Source: an uncultured Bacteroides sp.
GTDB lineage: Bacteria > Bacteroidota > Bacteroidia > Bacteroidales > Bacteroidaceae
Assembly: GCF_963677715.1 (NCBI RefSeq)
Contig: NZ_OY782495.1
Span: forward strand, 1,664,001 to 1,728,000
DNA: 64,000 bases
Direction of reading: 5' to 3'
The notes under the pieces were generated by a model. That model did not search any database. It saw only the letters and a list, made by a program, of their open reading frames with translations, and was not told where the DNA came from. Shown here piece after piece: positions 27,031 through 34,189 of this stretch. The translations under genes were made by a program, and so were the position numbers. Numbering within the stretch: the stretch's first letter is position 1; every line of letters begins with the position of its first letter.

Positions 27031-28493
27031 TTTGCTATTATTTTTATTAGTTGAGGTTTTACAGTATTTATTGTTTCAGGAGTCATCACTCTATCCCATA
27101 TTCCTGGCAAAGAAAAGCAAAGGATTCCAACTGCGACATATAATAAGATTATAATTATATATGTAAAAATGAACCAATTTAATCTTTTATCTATAGTTTC
27201 TTTTCTATGATTTATGTAATCCTTTTTAGACATGTATTCTCTTGATATCTTTTTCCAATAATCAAATTCTTTATTAGAACGCCACAAATCTATTCCATCA
27301 ACAATTGACTGTAAAATAGCCGACCCAATAAAATACACACCAAAAGCAAAAAAAACATATTTAATCATTCTGTTTTCAAACAGTTTTTCTATTTCAGATA
27401 CTTTTGAAAAAAAAGTTATGCCTACCAATATGAAAGCAGCCAAAACATCCCTTAATAAATTGCTTAAAATATTACGAATTTTCAAAGAGAAAGCATCTGT
27501 TAGACTTTTTATATCTTTCAATAAATCTTTTAGCTCTCTCTGAAATAAGTCCTTTCGATCATAGATAATAAATGAATATCGTTCTTTAGCTTGTATTGTA
27601 GCATCTTCTATTACCGTAAACAAACCTTGAATGTATGGTAATGAGTAATCAATATCTAATGTTATTCGTTCTAATAACAATTTTAGCCGTAGATCACAAC
27701 GCTCTGTTTTTTGATAAATCCATCGCACCGCATCAGCCAATATTTCTTGATATTCTTCTGTAATTTCAGAACCATAATATTTTAATCCTAGTATCAAAGA
27801 TATCCGTCGATAGCCTTTAATAATTAAAGTTCCATTATCATAAATTTCATTACTCAAACTTGCCAATAAAACCAAAATAGAATTTCTAAAGAAATATTCA
27901 GAAGCCTCGTCTAGTTGTCCAAAAGAAATATAATGATTTAACGGCTTAAGAATAAATAAAGATTTACTAACAATATGAATATTCTCGATAATTTGAGCCT
28001 CATCATAGTTATCCCAATTAACATCTTGTAAACAACTCAAGCTACTGCTGACAATAAAGTTCGGCCCCCCAAAACTATTATTAAGCCCTTTCACTTGAAT
28101 AAAAGATTTCTTACTATTTAATGGATAATCAGCATTAAAGGGATTTGTTTTTTTTGCCCATTCTATAAATTTATCTTTAGAATAGAAAAATGTATTAGAT
28201 AAATCAGACGGCTTATTTATTGACACATTTTTATTGATACTTATTTTCCAATTATCATTTTCCGATAATTCATCCATGAAATTGGTGAAAGACATAGGTG
28301 AGTTCTCTATAAAAAAATTAATGGAAGAATCTAGCTCTAAATGAGTTAAAGCATTATAGAGGCTTTCAAAGCATGAGTTTCCGAGTGCTAAGTTATATCT
28401 TCCTTCAAAAGTAAGGTTTCCCCAACTTTCTTTAGGTTCATTACTAGCAATACTATTTATGCGATCTAACTGTTCAAATAATGAGGTAAACAT
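27027..28493 (-). CDS. Membrane protein of unknown family, operon gene 2
   Basis: A 488-aa protein. The frame extends to 28607, but the start at 28493 (MFTSLFEQLDRI) is preferred because it leaves a single base after the upstream stop (TAA C ATG); the longer start would overlap that gene by 113 bases. Residues 1 to about 340 are soluble, helical and rich in Asn, Ser and Lys. Three membrane segments follow: about 350-365 (VLAAFILVGITFF), 378-395 (YVFFAFGVYFIGSAI) and 440-462 (WFIFTYIIIILLYVAVGIL). I do not recognise a family. The large cytoplasmic part plus C-terminal membrane anchor resembles effector or anchor subunits in some defence systems, which is analogy only. The gene is AT-rich compared with its housekeeping neighbours. 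Confidence 0.8.
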   Translation of the reverse strand: MFTSLFEQLDRINSIASNEPKESWGNLTFEGRYNLALGNSCFESLYNALTHLELDSSINFFIENSPMSFTNFMDELSENDNWKISINKNVSINKPSDLSNTFFYSKDKFIEWAKKTNPFNADYPLNSKKSFIQVKGLNNSFGGPNFIVSSSLSCLQDVNWDNYDEAQIIENIHIVSKSLFILKPLNHYISFGQLDEASEYFFRNSILVLLASLSNEIYDNGTLIIKGYRRISLILGLKYYGSEITEEYQEILADAVRWIYQKTERCDLRLKLLLERITLDIDYSLPYIQGLFTVIEDATIQAKERYSFIIYDRKDLFQRELKDLLKDIKSLTDAFSLKIRNILSNLLRDVLAAFILVGITFFSKVSEIEKLFENRMIKYVFFAFGVYFIGSAILQSIVDGIDLWRSNKEFDYWKKISREYMSKKDYINHRKETIDKRLNWFIFTYIIIILLYVAVGILCFSLPGIWDRVMTPETINTVKPQLIKIIAK

Positions 28494-28494
28494 G

Positions 28495-29541
28495 TTACTG
28501 AATTTCTGTAATATCACTAGTTGTAATTGTAACAACGTACTGCCCATTTTGATTTGGTACATTTGGAATGTCAATATTACTATCAACAGGATCTCCAGAC
28601 CATTCAAGTTTGACTCCTTCAGCTGTCTGCCTGACGTTTTTTATTTCTTTGGGAGTAATGGCTTCTCTTTTAGGAATAAAAGTTTGTCCAGCCAATCCTT
28701 CATCTTCTAAATACTGTCTAAAAGAGTTTCTTAGATTAATTCTTCTGGCATCATTATCATCCTGAACAACAGCATTCATATATTCATCAGTATCAAAAAC
28801 AGTTGCATTGATTAAATATTCTCTTGCCCTATTTTTATAGACCGCCGGTTCTTGATTAGGATCAATTATAGCCTTGCTCTCAGCAGCCCACTTTCGTGCT
28901 ACTGTTTGCGCTTTTTTTGTTAGAATAGCCTCCGTTTCTCTTGGAACAACAGATAAGAAACGAGCAAAAAAATCAGTTATCCCTCCAGGCTTGCTTCTAT
29001 CAAAAACCAATACATCCCAAACGACACTAGAGTTAACATCAATTAAAGCGACTTTTTGAATTGCCGTCTTATCTTCACTAAACGTATTTTGTATTTCCGA
29101 CAACAAAGCTCTGTTGCCATCATGCAATTTATATTCATAAACTTTTTTGTGGTCTAACTTTATAAGAAATAAGAGCTTTCTATTTCTTATGGAAGCTATT
29201 GAAACAATAAACACTCCATTATTTGCATTTGATGTATGGGCTGTTTTAAATCGGCTTGTAATATTTTTAGATATTTCTAAGAAGTCAGCATCAGAAGCAG
29301 AAGTGGTAAACATGTCCTTCGCTAATCTTTGAATTGGAGGATTATCTTCCGTAAAAACATATTGCCTTCCTTGAGCAGCATCAGCTAACCTATCTCTAAA
29401 AAACTTCTGTTGTTCAGTTGTGATTTCCAATTCTTCAAGAAAAACAGGACTGACATTATCGGTCAAAATGATATGAAAAATAAGCTTTTCAATTCTGATA
29501 GCTTCTTTGTCTGCAATAGACAACACACTTTCTCTTGGCAT
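28495..29541 (-). CDS. NA37/YejK-like protein, first gene of the four-gene operon
   Basis: A 348-aa soluble protein. The order of features parallels YejK-family proteins: an N-terminal region (KLIFHIILTDNVSP), central strands NNGVFIVSIASIRNRKLLFL and HKKVYEYKLHDGN, a segment VWDVLVFDRSKPGG then FFARFLSV, and a helical part (REYLINATVF) before a beta-rich C-terminus. It differs clearly from the second NA37 protein of the operon, so the two are not a recent duplication. A DUF4868/KwaB-like relation is another possibility that I cannot exclude. It starts with MPRESVLSI; its leader is AT-rich without a clear promoter. Confidence 0.6.
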   Translation of the reverse strand: MPRESVLSIADKEAIRIEKLIFHIILTDNVSPVFLEELEITTEQQKFFRDRLADAAQGRQYVFTEDNPPIQRLAKDMFTTSASDADFLEISKNITSRFKTAHTSNANNGVFIVSIASIRNRKLLFLIKLDHKKVYEYKLHDGNRALLSEIQNTFSEDKTAIQKVALIDVNSSVVWDVLVFDRSKPGGITDFFARFLSVVPRETEAILTKKAQTVARKWAAESKAIIDPNQEPAVYKNRAREYLINATVFDTDEYMNAVVQDDNDARRINLRNSFRQYLEDEGLAGQTFIPKREAITPKEIKNVRQTAEGVKLEWSGDPVDSNIDIPNVPNQNGQYVVTITTSDITEIQ

Positions 29542-29639
29542 AATATTTAGATTTAAAATAATATTTTTCCTAAAAATTCAGCTACGATAGTTCCTCTCTA
29601 TTCCGCATCTAAATTTTTAATTCTATCACACTCTGAGAC

Positions 29640-29989
29640 ATATCTCAATATATATTTTCATTAGCCAAACCATTTAGATTATCTGTACCACTAACTTCTT
29701 TGTAAGTTACGATTAACGATATGATGCCCCCTCATTCAATTGCCCCTTTGCAAATTCCTATAATTCACAATAATGTTGAAGAGATTGACGAGAACTATCT
29801 ACGACACATTAATAAATAGCCATACTTGCAACATAGCTTAACCCAACAATAGCAGAAATTGAAATAAGCAAATTAGCTCCTCTAGTCTTGCTCCATAACT
29901 TTACCGAACGTCATCGTTTTGCCATCTTTACCTAAGTGGAATCCAAATATAGGAAGTTTTTCGATATTACTAAACAAAAAAAGAGACAT
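29640..29989 (-). pseudogene. Possible decayed membrane-protein gene
   Basis: A 35-codon frame starting at 29989 (MSLFLFSNIEKLPIFGFHLG) ends at 29882. In the next frame TRGANLLISISAIVGLSYVA continues to a stop, then beyond two in-frame stops come VVDSSRQSLQHYCEL and EFAKGQLNEG. Another frame gives IISLIVTYKEVSGTDNLNG. The fragments read like protein broken by one frameshift and nonsense changes, but no homologue was recognised. Confidence 0.3.
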
Positions 29990-30137
29990 TTTATCAGAAA
30001 TGAATAAAAGAGAATTAAAGACGGCTAATCAATACATCTTTCTTCTAGAAGTACTTGACTTTGCCAAGTAAACGTATCACACTTCAATAGGATTGTATCT
30101 AATCTTTGTTTTAATTAAGCTAAAGGTTTTGTTACTT

Positions 30138-30226
30138 GAGACTAAAAGTTTAACAGGTTGAAACAATTAGTTTCAAGGCTTCGGACTATTAGTTCCAAGC
30201 TGTTGAAACAACTAGTTTTCAGCATG
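30138..30226 (+). repeat. Array of four 22-23-bp palindromic repeats
   Basis: Units start at 30138, 30160, 30183 and 30205 (spacing 22, 23, 22). The core is GAAACAATTAGTTTC, with variants GGACTATTAGTTCC and GAAACAACTAGTTTTC; each is a short inverted repeat. It lies between the four-gene operon and the gene at 30278. Confidence 0.65.
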
Positions 30227-30277
30227 AAAAACAACTTTGGATAACGAGATCTTATAAAATAGAAGAGGAGAAAGCAT

Positions 30278-30712
30278 TTACCAGCTATATTCTTCGGAAT
30301 AGGAGTCGAAAAGAGGTTCTTCGGTGATGCCTTTCTGGCGGAAGAGTTGTTGGATGAAGGCTTGATCCTCGGGCTTGATGTAGCGTTCTTTGCGGTAGAA
30401 GCGATAGTAGAGATTCTTGCCGAAATGGGCGAGAAGTTGCTTCCTCAGGTTGCAAGCATCTTTGTAGGGCACATTATCGAGCAGACGGGAGATGCCCCAA
30501 GCCACGTGTATCTTTTGGGATAAATGGAAGTAGGGGCAGGTGGTGGCATCGGCGGGGATACAGGTTGGGTTCACGATAGTGATATAGGGACTATTGGGCA
30601 TGACATGGAGGGCAGCTAAGTGATGCATGCAACTGTTTGCTTTGGGGCATTGGTTATTGAAGCAATGGGCATAGCCGTAAGGCACGGAGTTATAGTCAAA
30701 ATCGTTATTCAT
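30278..30712 (-). CDS. Cys-rich DUF6078-like protein
   Basis: A 144-aa protein common in Bacteroides. The N-terminal half has a Cys/His cluster, CFNNQCPKANSCMHH, then PTCIPADATTCPYFHL, suggesting a metal or Fe-S site. The C-terminal half is basic and helical (FGKNLYYRFYRKERYI). I believe it belongs to DUF6078; function unknown. It lies 161 bases from the topB start codon's gene end, on the same strand, and may be co-transcribed with topB. Confidence 0.75.
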   Translation of the reverse strand: MNNDFDYNSVPYGYAHCFNNQCPKANSCMHHLAALHVMPNSPYITIVNPTCIPADATTCPYFHLSQKIHVAWGISRLLDNVPYKDACNLRKQLLAHFGKNLYYRFYRKERYIKPEDQAFIQQLFRQKGITEEPLFDSYSEEYSW

Positions 30713-30743
30713 ATTTACTATTTATTTAAGTGCGGTACTTGCG

Positions 30744-32873
30744 TTACTCTTCTATCATTTTTCTATATGTACACCCGTTTTTCCATTCGGAGCAGCCATA
30801 AGCGGTTTTTCCTTTGATTATAGTGCCTTTGCCACAAAGGGGGCAGGCTTGCCCTATCAATGGATCGGCATTAGGGACAGTGTTTGCTTTCGCTACAGCT
30901 GCCTTCGCTACAGGCTTTTCCTTTTTCTCTTTCGGAGCAGCTGCTTTACGTTCCCGCTTCTTGGGTTCTTTCTTCTCTTCTTTTTCCGCTACTGCTTCCT
31001 GAATAGTGATACGCCGATTGGTATTATCGGTAAGCACACTCAGCACTACATCGGATACCATCTGTTTTAACTCTTCGAGAAACAGGTGAGCATCGTAGGT
31101 TTTCTTTTCTATCTCCCGAAGTTTCTTCTCCCAAAGTCCGGTTAGTTCGGCCGATTTGAGTAGTTCTTCGTGAATGATTTGTATCAACTCCACACCCGTG
31201 GGAGTGGCAATAAGGTTCTTTCGTTCCTTACGGACGTAGTTGCGCTTGAAGAGTGTTTCGATAATTGCCGCACGGGTAGACGGGCGACCGATTCCATTCT
31301 CTTTCAAAGCATCACGCAGTTCGTCATTGTCGACCAACTTGCCGGCTGTTTCCATGGCTCGCAGCAGGGTTGCTTCGGTAAACGGTTTAGGCGGCTGCGT
31401 CCACTTCTCGTTCAAGTCCGGCACATGGGGGCCGCTCTCTCCTTTTACAAATAGCGGAAGAACACGCTCTTCCTCATCGCCTTCTTTTTCCTCCGTCTGT
31501 TCTTTGGCAAACACCACGCGCCAGCCGGGCTCCAAAATCTGCCGGCCCGTTACTTTAAACTCTATCTTATCTACCTCGCCCAGCACGGTTGTGGTAGAGA
31601 CTTTACAATCGGGATAAAACACAGCGATAAACCGACGGGCAATGAGATCGAACACATGACGCTCCATATCGGTGAGGTTCTGCGGATAAACTCCCGTAGG
31701 GATGATGGCATGGTGATCGGTGACCTTCGCATTATCGAATACTTTCTTTGACTTAGGCAGTTTGCCGCCTTCGAGCGGAGCGGTGAGCACCGCATAATCT
31801 CGCAAGTTTTTTAAGATACCCGGGCATTTGGGATACATATCGTCGGTCAGATAAGTAGTGTCTACACGCGGATAGGTGGTTACCTTCTTCTCATAAAGAG
31901 ACTGTATCTGTTTGAGCGTTTCATCGGCAGAATAGGCGAACTTCTTGTTGCACTCTACCTGCAGGGAGGTAAGGTCGAACAATCGGGGCGCATACTCCTT
32001 CCCCTGTTTCTTATTCACATCGGTCACCTCAAAAGGAGAGTTCCTTATCTGTTCCAATAAAGCCAAACCTCTCTCACGATTTTCTATCGGCTCTATTCCC
32101 GGGTTTGCCTCTGCTTTCTTGGCTTTTGCAGAAGCACTCTCCTGCCCCTCTTCCAAGATTACTTCTTCTTCACTCTTTTTGATAATGGCCGAGAAAGTGG
32201 TATCACGATAGACCGTTTTTAGTTCCCAATATTGTTTAGGGATAAAGTGTTCTATTTCGAGTTGACGATTTACAATGAGTGCCAGTGTAGGCGTTTGTAC
32301 CCGCCCGATGGAGAGAACCTGCTTACCTTGTCCGTACTTAATGGTATAGAGGCGGGTAGCATTCATGCCGAGTGTCCAGTCGCCAATGGCGCGAGACAGT
32401 CCGGCTTCGTATAGCGATTGAAATTCCGATTGATCTTTCAGTTTGGAGAATCCTTCTTTAATAGCTTCTTCGGTCAGAGAAGAGATCCAAAGACGCTTCA
32501 CCGGACAACGGGCTCCGGCCTTTTGCATTACCCAGCGTTGAATCAATTCTCCTTCTTGTCCGGCATCACCGCAGTTGATAATTTCATCTGCCGCCTGCAT
32601 CAACTTTTCTATGATATGGAATTGTTTCTCGTAAGTGGGGTTGCTAATTAGTTTGATGCCGAAGCGCGGCGGAATCATCGGCAAGCTACTCAGGCTCCAT
32701 GATTTCCATGCCGGACTGTACTCGTGCGGTTCCTTGAGGGTGCATAAGTGGCCGAATGTCCAGGTTACCTGGTATCCGTTACCTTCCATATATCCATCTT
32801 TTCTGGTGCGGGCTCCGAGTATATCGGCTATATCACGTGCCACAGAGGGCTTTTCGGCAATGCAAACTATCAT
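30744..32873 (-). CDS. topB: DNA topoisomerase III
   Basis: A 709-aa type IA topoisomerase from the ATG at 32873 (MIVCIAEKPSVARDIADIL). The frame extends to 32963, but a promoter element (32893-32900) and an upstream terminator lie in that extension, so it is rejected. The Toprim domain shows NCGDAGQEGELI. The catalytic Tyr is in TYPRVDTTYL. A Lys/Glu-rich linker (KKEPKKRERK) leads to a C-terminal zinc ribbon CPLCGKG...YGCSEWKNGC. It resolves single-strand and recombination intermediates. Such enzymes also occur on conjugative elements, but nothing conjugative is nearby. Confidence 0.95.
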   Translation of the reverse strand: MIVCIAEKPSVARDIADILGARTRKDGYMEGNGYQVTWTFGHLCTLKEPHEYSPAWKSWSLSSLPMIPPRFGIKLISNPTYEKQFHIIEKLMQAADEIINCGDAGQEGELIQRWVMQKAGARCPVKRLWISSLTEEAIKEGFSKLKDQSEFQSLYEAGLSRAIGDWTLGMNATRLYTIKYGQGKQVLSIGRVQTPTLALIVNRQLEIEHFIPKQYWELKTVYRDTTFSAIIKKSEEEVILEEGQESASAKAKKAEANPGIEPIENRERGLALLEQIRNSPFEVTDVNKKQGKEYAPRLFDLTSLQVECNKKFAYSADETLKQIQSLYEKKVTTYPRVDTTYLTDDMYPKCPGILKNLRDYAVLTAPLEGGKLPKSKKVFDNAKVTDHHAIIPTGVYPQNLTDMERHVFDLIARRFIAVFYPDCKVSTTTVLGEVDKIEFKVTGRQILEPGWRVVFAKEQTEEKEGDEEERVLPLFVKGESGPHVPDLNEKWTQPPKPFTEATLLRAMETAGKLVDNDELRDALKENGIGRPSTRAAIIETLFKRNYVRKERKNLIATPTGVELIQIIHEELLKSAELTGLWEKKLREIEKKTYDAHLFLEELKQMVSDVVLSVLTDNTNRRITIQEAVAEKEEKKEPKKRERKAAAPKEKKEKPVAKAAVAKANTVPNADPLIGQACPLCGKGTIIKGKTAYGCSEWKNGCTYRKMIEE

Positions 32874-32892
32874 TTTAATTCTTTTATTTAGG

Positions 32893-32900
32893 CAAAGGTA
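32893..32900 (-). promoter_or_regulatory. topB: Promoter -7 element for topB
   Basis: TACCTTTG on the minus strand, 19 bases before the ATG at 32873. It supports the shorter topB start. Confidence 0.65.
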
Positions 32901-32936
32901 GCGAAAAAGCAGGAAAGAGAGGTGGGGTACGGGTAT

Positions 32937-32961
32937 AAAAAAAGGAGCAACGCTTTGCTCC
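32937..32961 (-). terminator. Intrinsic terminator
   Basis: 7-bp stem, 4-base loop and a run of seven T on the minus strand. It ends the candidate small RNA and any read-through from the uptake operon. Confidence 0.8.
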
Positions 32962-33000
32962 AACCTTTGTTAACCTTAAATCTAATACTATGAAAAACAC
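32937..33000 (-). ncRNA. Candidate 60-65-nt small RNA
   Basis: On the minus strand, TATATTTG (33012 to 33005) is a good -7 element. About 63 bases downstream is an intrinsic terminator: GGAGCAA/TTGCTCC with a 4-base loop (32944-32961) followed by seven T's. No frame of any length lies between. The unit fits between the end of the uptake operon (33108) and the topB promoter. The leader-like sequence ATAGTATTAGATTTAAGG looks familiar from other Bacteroides intergenic regions, though I cannot name the RNA. It may instead be the operon's terminator alone. Confidence 0.5.
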
Positions 33001-33004
33001 AGTG

Positions 33005-33012
33005 CAAATATA
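33005..33012 (-). promoter_or_regulatory. Promoter -7 element for candidate small RNA
   Basis: TATATTTG on the minus strand matches TAnnTTTG; predicted start near 33000. Confidence 0.5.
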
Positions 33013-33107
33013 CGGACTTTTCTGATATCCGCAAGCGATGTGCCCGAAAACATATGTTTAATAACATAGTTTAATAGTTGGAGGGCATTTTAATAAAATT
33101 AATGCAG

Positions 33108-34178
33108 CTAATTGAGGAGAGGCTGCGGATTAATAATACTCAGTGCCTCAGCATCACTCATATCATAATGATAGAACTTACGGAAGAATTCCTTTGTTAC
33201 GGCAAGCATATCGACCTTATAAACGTCGGGATATAGCAGATGAGACAACCAAATGTAACCGATCAGGCGGTTGATGCCCGGTGGGCGATCTATCCAGCCA
33301 AACGGGCGCCAGGGAACCTGATACAACAAGTTCTGCTTTACGGCCTTTAGTTGTGCCCATACGGGGCTGCTCTTAATAAACTTATAGGAATCCAACCCAT
33401 CAAAGTTGCCCGACCAAACCAGCACGATATCGGGATTCCACACATAGATTTGTTCCATAGACACATTCGTCATTCCTTTACCCGGCAACAAATCTACGGT
33501 GGCCACGTTTTTTGCGCCTACCAAGTCGATCAGTAAACTATGAACAGAGCCCGACGGATCGGTCTTCAACCCTTTCATTCCCTCGGCATAATAAATACGC
33601 TTCTTCTCTTTTTCGGGAATAGTGCGGGCTTTGGCGGGAATGGAATCGATGTAGGTTTTAATAAAGCCGATAAGCTCATTCGCCTTTTCGGGCTGATGGA
33701 GTACCTTACCCATAAAGGCCAGAGTCTCTTTATACTTATTGATATCCATATCGAGCAGAATAACCGGTATGTTTATCTTAGCCTGCAATGCATTGACTGT
33801 TTCTATATTCGTCTTCGTCAATTCTTGCGAATAGATAACGACATCCGGCTTTAAACGAACAATTTCTTCCGAAGCTCCCTCTATTACGTAAGGTTTGTTT
33901 TCATAAAAAGATTTCTTGAGGAATTTCTTCTCCGATTCATTGTAATTGAACACCCTGTTTACCGTCATGGCTGTGTCAAAGGCATAGAACATCTGAACGG
34001 AATGTCTGTCGATAAACACGGAGCGAATGTTTTGAGGTATTTCTACCTTTCGTCCGGCCATGTCTGTTAGTATCCGGGTATTGCCGGCCCCCTCCTTGCC
34101 TGCTTTATTGTGGCAGGCAGAGAGGAAGCAAACAAACAGTACAAGTAAGCAAACAGCTGATTTTTCTATTTTATTCAT
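33108..34178 (-). CDS. Substrate-binding lipoprotein of iron/B12-type ABC importer
   Basis: A 356-aa class III binding protein. The signal MNKIEKSAVCLLVLFVCFLS ends at a lipobox (SAC, Cys22). The two-lobe fold is seen in ILTDMAGRKVEIP, VIEGASEEIVRLKPDVVIY and VLVWSGNF. Members bind siderophores, haem, cobalamin or metal chelates; the ligand is not set by sequence here. It is the last gene of a five-gene minus-strand unit with permease, ATPase, tetrapyrrole methylase and TonB receptor. Confidence 0.87.
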   Translation of the reverse strand: MNKIEKSAVCLLVLFVCFLSACHNKAGKEGAGNTRILTDMAGRKVEIPQNIRSVFIDRHSVQMFYAFDTAMTVNRVFNYNESEKKFLKKSFYENKPYVIEGASEEIVRLKPDVVIYSQELTKTNIETVNALQAKINIPVILLDMDINKYKETLAFMGKVLHQPEKANELIGFIKTYIDSIPAKARTIPEKEKKRIYYAEGMKGLKTDPSGSVHSLLIDLVGAKNVATVDLLPGKGMTNVSMEQIYVWNPDIVLVWSGNFDGLDSYKFIKSSPVWAQLKAVKQNLLYQVPWRPFGWIDRPPGINRLIGYIWLSHLLYPDVYKVDMLAVTKEFFRKFYHYDMSDAEALSIINPQPLLN

Positions 34179-34189
34179 TGAACAAGCCT

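Larger units (their letters stand above)
29542..30277. other. Gene-poor stretch upstream of the four-gene operon
   Basis: 736 bases without an intact gene. It contains possible debris of a membrane-protein gene on the minus strand (29640-29989) and a repeat array (30138-30226). The promoter of the operon should lie here, but I found no convincing TAnnTTTG near 29541. Confidence 0.6.

Noticed and set aside
24491-29541. Known Kiwa or Gabija system
   Set aside because: Gene number, sizes and domain content do not fit; only a loose KwaB-like relation of one protein remains possible.
30744-32873. Conjugative element marked by topoisomerase III
   Set aside because: No relaxase, tra genes, integrase or att-like repeats are present nearby.
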